Shown: piece by piece, positions 57,540-64,000 of the stretch | How the letters are laid out: each line of letters opens with the position of its first letter | How positions within the stretch are numbered: the stretch's first letter is position 1 | Assembly (NCBI GenBank): GCA_036172665.1 | Contig: CM069875.1 | Span: forward strand, 24,645,806 to 24,709,805 | Direction: 5' to 3' | Source: Prosopocoilus inquinatus | Lineage: Eukaryota; Arthropoda; Insecta; Coleoptera; Lucanidae | Length of the DNA stretch: 64,000 bases | Notes under the pieces: model-generated | The model's database searches: none | Seen by the model: only the letters and a program-made list of their open reading frames with translations | What the model was told of the DNA's origin: nothing | Program-made: the position numbers and the translations under genes

Positions 57540-57830
57540 AATCCCGGCTCAGCGGAGCTCACATCGCGGCCTAGGTTAAATGTGGCCCGCGCCACAAGCC
57601 AAGGATTGACCCAGTTCCTCCGACAATTAGGATTGGGCCCCCAGGATTAGACGCTGCAGGACACGTCGGGGCCTTCAAGATCCCGGATTACTAATGATTC
57701 GGGCGCCGCTTATGTTCCGCGTCACCTCTCAACCGGCTCGCGTTAAATTTATCGATTGGCCGGGTTGTTCTTGTGCTTTACGATTGCCTTTGGCCGTCAT
57801 AATTTATAATTTCGTCTGCACGCGAAGCTA
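57540..57830. promoter_or_regulatory. GC/CpG-rich island, candidate regulatory element
   Basis: Sharp change from AT-rich flanks to CCCGGCTCAGCGGAGCTC, GTGGCCCGCGCCACAAGCC, GGATTGGGCCCCCAGG, GGGCGCCGCTTATGTTCCG and GATTGGCCGGG. GTGGCCCGCGCCAC is an inverted repeat. No open frame or tRNA-like structure is seen. It is the strongest base-composition outlier in the window. It could be a conserved enhancer or an unannotated structured RNA. Confidence 0.35.
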
Positions 57831-58965
57831 AACATAATTAGAAATATGGCAATGGAAGACAATTACGAAGTTAGATTAACACTCGCACCGTTCTGCCCGT
57901 TCGCTGCTGCAGTATTTATTAGCTGCATATTTCACGGTATTAGCGAACTCTAGATGTAAATTTTCATTAAGAAATTTTTCTCGTTAGCTTGCCTGTCCAA
58001 CGTAAAGCTGATTTATTGCCTGGGATATTAGTTTCAGTTTGAAATTTTTAAATTTCGTAAAACTACAATACATTGAAATGTATAGCCCTTAATGCGAAAT
58101 CGTACAAGATTCGTTAAATACGACACATCGATTAAATCGATAATTTTCTACTTCAAATCTTCTAAAATTATATTATCGTTCAACCTGATAAGTGATAATA
58201 AGGTAAGTTAGTGATTCCTTGCCAGTCCCTTTTGTTTTCCTAATATTTTATACGAAATAAGCGTGAAGTTATTGAATTGTCTAAGAAAGGCCCATGTTTG
58301 GACAGAGCAAACATTCATTTCCACATTTTTAGGTGGTCGTGGTACATTATCCCCTCATTTTCTCCCTTTCTCTCTGCGTTGTGAACGTCTTTATGTTTGC
58401 TTAATGAAACCGGAAAAGAACGCTTTTTGCGTTGGATGACGGGAGAAAGGGATTTCGTGAAATTCCCAGGCTTGTAGAAATCGTTCGGTTTTCACCTTTC
58501 CGATTTGCTCGACAACGGGATGACAAAGGCGGCAGGCGTCTGTAATCGATCACATTAATAATGTGTTCACGCATGACTGCCCACGTGCTAGTCTATCCTG
58601 TTCGTTCTTAATGCGAAGCAAAGTGAGGCAGGTCGTTGAAAACATGACTTGAAAAACTTGAGAACAAAAAGCTTCTTGGTCCGTCTACCGTTTTGTAAAC
58701 ATAAGGGATAATGAGCTCGATAACAGCCGTCGATAATACGTTAAAACCCTGGAAATATCTTGGGGTTGAACACCTTTTTGATGCAGGAAATAAAGTACTA
58801 CTATTTTACAATTTGCATGTTCTTTTTATTTGAAAAGTTTCTTAATAACGAGTGTACAATTGAAAAGATCATCATCAAGCAGGTTTTGACTTTTTAATGA
58901 AAAAAAAATGAACTAATTGAAGCTTGAAGTTTGTGAGTGATTGTCAAATTGTAGTGCTTTGCATA
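57831..58965. other. Non-coding; mild CpG-rich patch at 58,340-58,600
   Basis: The patch has GTTGGATGACGGGAG, CCTTTCCGATTTGCTCG and GGCGGCAGGCG within otherwise AT-rich sequence. No gene is recognised. Confidence 0.35.
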
Positions 58966-59830
58966 TACGAGGGTCGTTCGATAAGTACGTGGCCTAATAA
59001 ATAAAGAAAACGTAAGTTTCTGGAGTAAAAACAATTTTATTTTTCTTTATAGTCTCCTGCTTGCTCCACACACTTATTCCAACGCGACTCCAAACTGGCA
59101 ATGCCTTCAATGGTGATAGATGAATCCAAGTCTGCAAAATAACTATTTACTGCTGCGATTACCTCGAAATTGAACGAAAATCTCTTACCACCGAGCCATT
59201 TCTTCAGATTTGGAAATAGATGATAATCGCTGGTAGCCAAGTCTGGGGAATAGGGCGAATGAGGTACTAATTCGAATCCCAGTTCATGATCTTTGGACAT
59301 TGCGACCGCAGACTTGTGGGCAAGTGTTTTATCCTGATGGTAAAGCACTTTCTACTTTGCCAAATGAGGAAGTTTCTCCTTCATTTTGTTGCTCAATTGT
59401 TGCAACAAATTCGCATAATATTCGTCATTTATTGTTTTTCCCTTTTTTAAACAGTCGACGAAGACAATACCACGGTGATCACAAAACACCATTGCCATAA
59501 CCTTTCCTGCTGACAAAGCGGCTTTTACCTTTTTCAGTAGCGGAGAACATTTGTGCTTCCATTGTTTGGACTGTGTTTTGGTTTCAGTAGTGTAAGGGTC
59601 GACACAGATTTCATCAAAGGTTATGAAACAACGTACAAAGTCCTTTGGACTGCGACGAAACCGTACTAAAAGGTGGCAAGACACACTCAAACAATTCAAT
59701 TTTTGCACCACCCACCGCACCTAGTATTTTTTCATTTCTAATTCTTCAGTTAAAATTCTGTGCACACCGTCATTTCAGATACTCACCAAGTCTGCTATCG
59801 CACGCAACGATACATAAAGGTTTCATCATA
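58966..59830 (-). mobile_element. mariner element, 5' end missing
   Basis: At the left a TA is followed by CGAGGGTCGTTCGATAAGT ACGTGGCC, a mariner-type terminal inverted repeat. This is the 3' end because the transposase reads leftward. No matching inverted end is found to the right of 59,830, so the 5' terminus and the start of the transposase are lost. Without both ends it cannot be mobilised. Confidence 0.88.
59037..59804 (-). pseudogene. mariner transposase, single frame with three stops
   Basis: The enzyme cuts and pastes the element through a DDD catalytic triad. Here all homology lies in one frame, about 255 codons. RAIADLVSI, TGA, and DGVHRILTEELEMKK come from the second helix-turn-helix. 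TAG follows, then FITFDEICVDPYTTETK (first Asp), SAGKVMAMVFCDHRGIVF, KGKTINDEYYANLLQQL, PHLAK, TAG, KVLYHQDKTLAHKS (second Asp) and PYSPDLATSDYHLFPNLKKW (third Asp, the D34D spacing mark of mariner). All three Asp are kept although HQDNAPAH has become HQDKTLAH. The N-terminal roughly 80-90 residues are absent. Decay is by point mutation, with no frameshift seen. Confidence 0.93.
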
Positions 59831-59950
59831 TCAAAATGACGAATTTTTAACATCGATAAATTAATTATCAGTAGTTTTTAAGAGCGGCAATTGTACTTAA
59901 AGATGATAGGATTTAAACTGCCCGTTTTATTTTTCATAAAATAGTAAATC

Positions 59951-60082
59951 TTGTGCTGAAAAAATTAACTTGCAGAACAACCAGCAGCATCAGTCGTGAT
60001 GGTTATGTGTATTAATTAAACACGACAATAAATGAGCGCCACCTAATCTTAACCGGAGATGAGGAGAGAATCAAGGGAAGAC
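59951..60082 (+). repeat. Repeat family E, copy 2
   Basis: Same order of blocks as 45,401-45,532: CTTGTGCTGAAAAAATTAAC, ACAACCAGCAG, TATTAATTAA, CACCTAATCTTAA and GAGAATCAAGG. It begins about 120 bp to the right of the mariner relic. Confidence 0.65.
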
Positions 60083-63021
60083 TCAACTTGTGCAACATTC
60101 TTTATTAACAATGTACAATCAACCCAGTCAGTTAATTCTGGTGTTCCAGCGCTTCAGCACTATGACTGTACAACAGTACTACAAACAAAATCAGCCCAAG
60201 ACCGTAACCACAATATAATCGGAATCCTCCCAACTGATTTTATCATCCTCGAGGATTGTCCTAATGTCATCCACATAGACGTGTGACGATGTCAACACAA
60301 TCCAACCTAAAAGCCAATGCTGAAACCGACACTAAAAGTGAGCTGATCTTAAAAGTGAGCCGAACTTAAAAGCCTGTCAGGAACTCCAAGGACGAGATTT
60401 GAAACAAACTCCGACGAACATTGTTCCACTAACGCCGAATCAACGCAACGTAGCACGAACAAACCTCCCTGGATGGTTCTCAATATTAACTAAAATTGTT
60501 GCCCTACCGGCGCTCACACTGCGAGAATGGGGCAGCACCCTTACAAACAATACCACCAGGCATTGCGAATATCGACTCTCCGTCGTATAGAAAATGTAGC
60601 AATAAACAGTAAACAAAACCGATAAACATAAACTGCGGCATCGTTTGAAGTTTTGTAGTTGTTCATTTAAGAGAAACAAAAGCATTTGAGCTAATGTAAA
60701 CAATGCCAAGGATGATTGACATTTTTACTACTTGCGATAACCTTTGATCATGCGAACACGCAAAATCACATCCACAAGAGAAACCCATGCTCCTTATGGC
60801 CATGTAAGTAACTTTGAAAACTCGCTTATCTGATACGATAATGCTATCCTTCATGTTTATGTCTCCATTGTAAATCATTTTCTTAATTTTTTTAGTATCT
60901 CGGGGACCATAAACGATTGATTACTTTAATTACAGCGTATTTTTAAAGTATACTTCTTTACTGTACATTTTGCGTGAACGTGTCGAACATGTAGCATGCT
61001 TAGAATTTGTTTTCTATTTAACTATGTTACCTACCTTTTTTGTTACGAGGCTGAAAGGATTTTAAAAAATGAATGAATGAAATGATGACGATTATTGAAG
61101 GGGACTCTAAGAAATTTTCCAAAAAATTAATGGTACTCGGAATCTGGCACTGACGGCGGTCGTTTACGTGAAGCAGCAATGAACATTTAATAGAGACAGA
61201 GATGGGTGCGGCGCCATTAAGTTCATTTTAGTGTCGTAATTTCTTGTACATCTGCGGCATTTATTCACGTAGCTGGGAGGACATTACAGATTCATCACAT
61301 TTCTCTTAACTGTGCAACGTGCTTAATGTAAGCATAACATCAGAGGTGAAATGAATGGGTTGCTGTTATTATCATTATTATTATTATAGCTGTACGGGCA
61401 TGTGCTCTTTCTCTTCGCATTTGATGGGACGGCATCATGAAATATGTGAATTGTGAATGCGCGCTGTAAATAATTTGCTTTAATCCTCTTTGTTTCGGAC
61501 TTAATGCCTGAACTGCTTAAAATTGTTTCTGTTTTTGTTCCTTCCTTTTCATACATTTTATGCAAGAACACTGCCACACGTAGGTAGATATTAAAAATAT
61601 TTTTAAAAAGTCTTATTAAGTGGATTATAAAATACTTTCATTTGTGTCTAAAAGCAAACTACATCTACATATTATTATCAATATTTTATTGCTATGCAAT
61701 ATTTACCACTTTTTAAAAAAATACACGTAGAAAACCCAATTCGAAGGAACCAGTATGAAATCGAAACACAATCCGACGCATAAGTGCTTTATATCTCCCA
61801 GAAAGAAATTCGAACCTCACCTAAGAGTTTCCCGGCCAAGCATCAAACGCGTACACAGCTACTAAACTATTAACAATGTTTCTAAATTATGTCCAATAGT
61901 TCTGAAATTTTCTGTCTTGATGTTACCATCGACAGAAGGGACTTAAATCGTTCACTATTTGGAAAAGTTTTCGAGTGCTGTTTATATATTTGTATGTTTT
62001 ATTTTCTAATATGACAGACATACTGTTTTCTAAATTAGCTTTTATTCCATTTTAGTATCATTTTTAAATAAATTTATCTGATTTGACTTCCATAACCGTT
62101 TTAAAGTATGACATTACTATTGTAGTCGTATTAGCTCATTCTCCAGCAAGATCAAGTTTATCATCCTCCTTCTGAAAAGAAAATTTAATTCTTCCAAATT
62201 ATCTACGTTCTCTAGAAATATTTTCCATCTTCTATTGTTTTGTACTTAAATATTCAAATTTTATGTATTATAAAGTTTAGAAGAGTGTATCGCTGAAGGC
62301 TCCGTGAAAATGATAACTTCAACCCCGATTAAAATTTTAAATTGTATCCATGCCTCCGCGTCGTGAGATCTTTTACCAGGACCTGTCTTGTCCGGAACTT
62401 TTCTGAGATAAAGAATGAAGCCCGGAAAGTTTTTTTTGCAACTTTTAATCGCCATTAATGTACGGCGACACCCGGAACTCGAGCTAGTCGATTCGGCTTC
62501 TTGGGGGCGCTTTTCTTTTTAACCCGGCTCCTCCCTGTGTCTTTCGTCGGATTTTCGCGGTTCGTGAGATACTCGGGTGAGCCGACGAAACGCCTACGTT
62601 TTCTAATCTTTCGGAAAAATGTCGTTATAAAAACGAGTAAACAAGTCGTGGTATCTTGTTTTAATTTACAGACGAGGAGAGAAGGTTTAGGGGAAAAAGC
62701 TTAGGGGAAGCTTCTACTTCAAAGGAAGTAATCTGTGTTATTTAATTATTCTGTGTAATGCAATACGTATTAAATTAATTTTTTTTATTGAAAATGAGGA
62801 TTTGGTGTCTTTTTCTTGTTTTATTTTGTATGTATAGCCAAGTATTACATTATGATGTTAATTTTATGGAAAATTTGTTACTAAGCGAAAAAGAGAAGTT
62901 ACCTGAATTATTTTAAATTTACATCATAACAAATGAATTAACCGTTGTTATATTTTATAAAATCTGAGTTTTCTAAATTTACATATTAACAATTTTTGCT
63001 GCAGTGGATCCCTCGAGGATG
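60083..63021. other. Non-coding, unassigned; CpG-rich patch at 62,290-62,700
   Basis: 60,100-60,620 is less AT-rich and has overlapping frames (60,059-60,286 and 60,399-60,590) without a known domain. A short direct repeat AAAAGTGAGC occurs at 60,336 and 60,350. An (ATT)n tract lies at 61,373-61,386. The patch at 62,290-62,700 contains CGGCGACACCCGG, GGGGGCGC and GAGCCGACGAAACGCC and a 67-codon frame of doubtful meaning. Confidence 0.35.
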
Positions 63022-63112
63022 GGATAACTTATTATGTAGCGAACTGGTTTCAATTTGTCAATCGTAATGCAATGTCAGGTCAAAAAGCGATCGCAGGATG
63101 TCGCTACTTAAA
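63022..63112 (-). repeat. Repeat family A, partial copy
   Basis: GATGGGATAACTTATTATG, TTTCAATTTGTC, CAATGTCAGGTCAAAAAGCG and CGCAGGATGTCGC match the reverse complement of the 43.2-43.3 kb unit. It is truncated on both sides. Confidence 0.8.
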
Positions 63113-63257
63113 CTTTTCTTTAAATATTTTCAAAAATTTTACTGTTCTTATACAGAGTAGGTTCAAATCTTCTGCTCTGGTTCTTTCTTTCAATTTATTA
63201 TTCTTTGCACCAAGTATGTTATACACAATTTGTTTCTCAGAAATAATGAATTGAATT

Positions 63258-63835
63258 ATACAGGGTCTCCCAAGTTGAGTGGTCTATTAAAAGTTCTCGG
63301 GGAAAGGAACATACAAACATTCTGAAAATTAACACACTACCCTAGGAGGAAGTAATTTTTCAGAATAAAATATTTTCACTTTTATATCACTTCCGGTTAT
63401 ACCGGAAGTCGCCATTAACTTTCTTATTTTAAATAGAATGCTATACTTCTTATTATCAAATTCTGATTCTACATGTATTGCAAGCAAAAGTTATTAAGGC
63501 TTCCCTATACTTAAATGTAACGGTTCCTTAGATATTTTCGAATTTCTGAAAAAAAATATTTCAGTGGCCTTTCATTTAAGAGAATGTATTTACGACACTT
63601 TCAAATTTCAAGATTCAAGCTGCCTGTTGTTTGAAACAATAATGTTCAGTCTTTCAAATCATATCGTAGTTATCATTGAAAAATTCACAGGCTGGTCAAA
63701 ATATGGTGTCTAACCTTGTTCTGTTCGGCTTCCCAAAACTCAGTTTTAATAAATGGAACAGCCTGTATATTTTTGCATCATGAGATGCAGAATCAAATTC
63801 TACATCGATTAGTAGTAGCATTCCCTATACTTATT
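63258..63835. repeat. Insect repeat with CCGGAAGT palindrome and internal duplication
   Basis: Starts TATACAGGGTCTCCCAAG and contains ACTTCCGGTTATACCGGAAGT at 63,387-63,407, followed by TTTCTTATTTTAAAT, an arrangement shared with repeat T (45.7 kb and both palindrome arms). A block with AATTCTGATTCTACAT...TTCCCTATACTT at about 63,460-63,512 is repeated at 63,793-63,832, and the second is preceded by GGAACAGCCTGTATAT. Probably a decayed member of a family related to repeat T. Confidence 0.55.
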
Positions 63836-64000
63836 TTCATTAGTTTTCTTGTTATCAATAATTGATTATTTTATTGTGTTAATTAATGGCATTAATCCAG
63901 ATAATCGGAACTAGCTTTGAAAAGAGAGATACAGATATTGAATTCCTAGTTTTTTAAGAAATAAATAATTGCTAACCATAACAATATTTTGCCGTACATC

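Noticed and set aside
59300..59839. Plus-strand frames of 64-66 codons
   Set aside because: They are antisense to the mariner transposase.
1..64000. CRISPR array, operon, prophage or other bacterial system
   Set aside because: No spaced direct repeats of that type, no ribosome-binding sites and no bacterial genes; the window is clearly animal DNA.

Overview
The window is AT-rich eukaryotic DNA with no complete host gene that I can recognise. The mobile-element types (mariner, Tc1, hAT-like and Harbinger-like DNA elements, Jockey/CR1-group non-LTR elements, Ty3/gypsy elements with a possible errantivirus-type relative) point to an insect. A beetle is my best guess, on general character only. 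Most of the longer open frames lie in transposon remnants, inside repeats, or look like chance frames. Host content, if any, is intron or intergenic DNA, with a few weak candidate exons and several CpG-rich islands that may be regulatory.

Layout. 0-6 kb: a broken gypsy pol fragment, a hAT-like end, a Tc1 transposase relic, a foldback repeat and a short reverse-transcriptase relic. 6-14 kb: mostly unassigned, with a weak candidate exon at 10.44-10.56 kb and a tandem array of about 310-330 bp units at 10.7-11.5 kb. 14.2-15.6 kb: a hAT-like element carrying a nested element with long inverted ends. 18-26.4 kb: scattered repeats, a 3' end of a non-LTR element, a tandem duplication with a repeat-family pseudogene, a gypsy integrase relic, and a foldback array of a roughly 300 bp repeat (family A). 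27-33 kb: a clean Harbinger-like MITE, a short foldback, and a tRNA-like (SINE-like) segment beside an 18 bp tandem repeat. 33.5-44 kb: the densest part, with repeat families C and D, a 2.8 kb non-LTR element (minus strand) with readable endonuclease and reverse transcriptase, a second 3' fragment of such an element (plus strand), a decayed LTR retrotransposon (gag, protease, env-like) interrupted by a MITE, and a repeat C copy split by a repeat A insertion. 45.8-50.4 kb: a 4.5 kb palindrome with nearly identical arms of about 2.2 kb, followed at 50.7-51.0 kb by two more almost perfect palindromes. 54-60 kb: a TA-flanked element, dispersed repeats, a CpG-rich island and a mariner copy whose transposase stays in one frame with three stops. 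60-64 kb: mostly unassigned, ending in repeats.

Nothing here forms an operon or pathway. The coherent story is layered transposition and inversion. The most unusual structure is the cluster of palindromes at 45.8-51.0 kb. Parts of it are homologous to a non-palindromic relative at 34.0-34.8 kb, which suggests that one element family has repeatedly produced inverted duplications. All family assignments rest on reading motifs by eye; no database search was possible.
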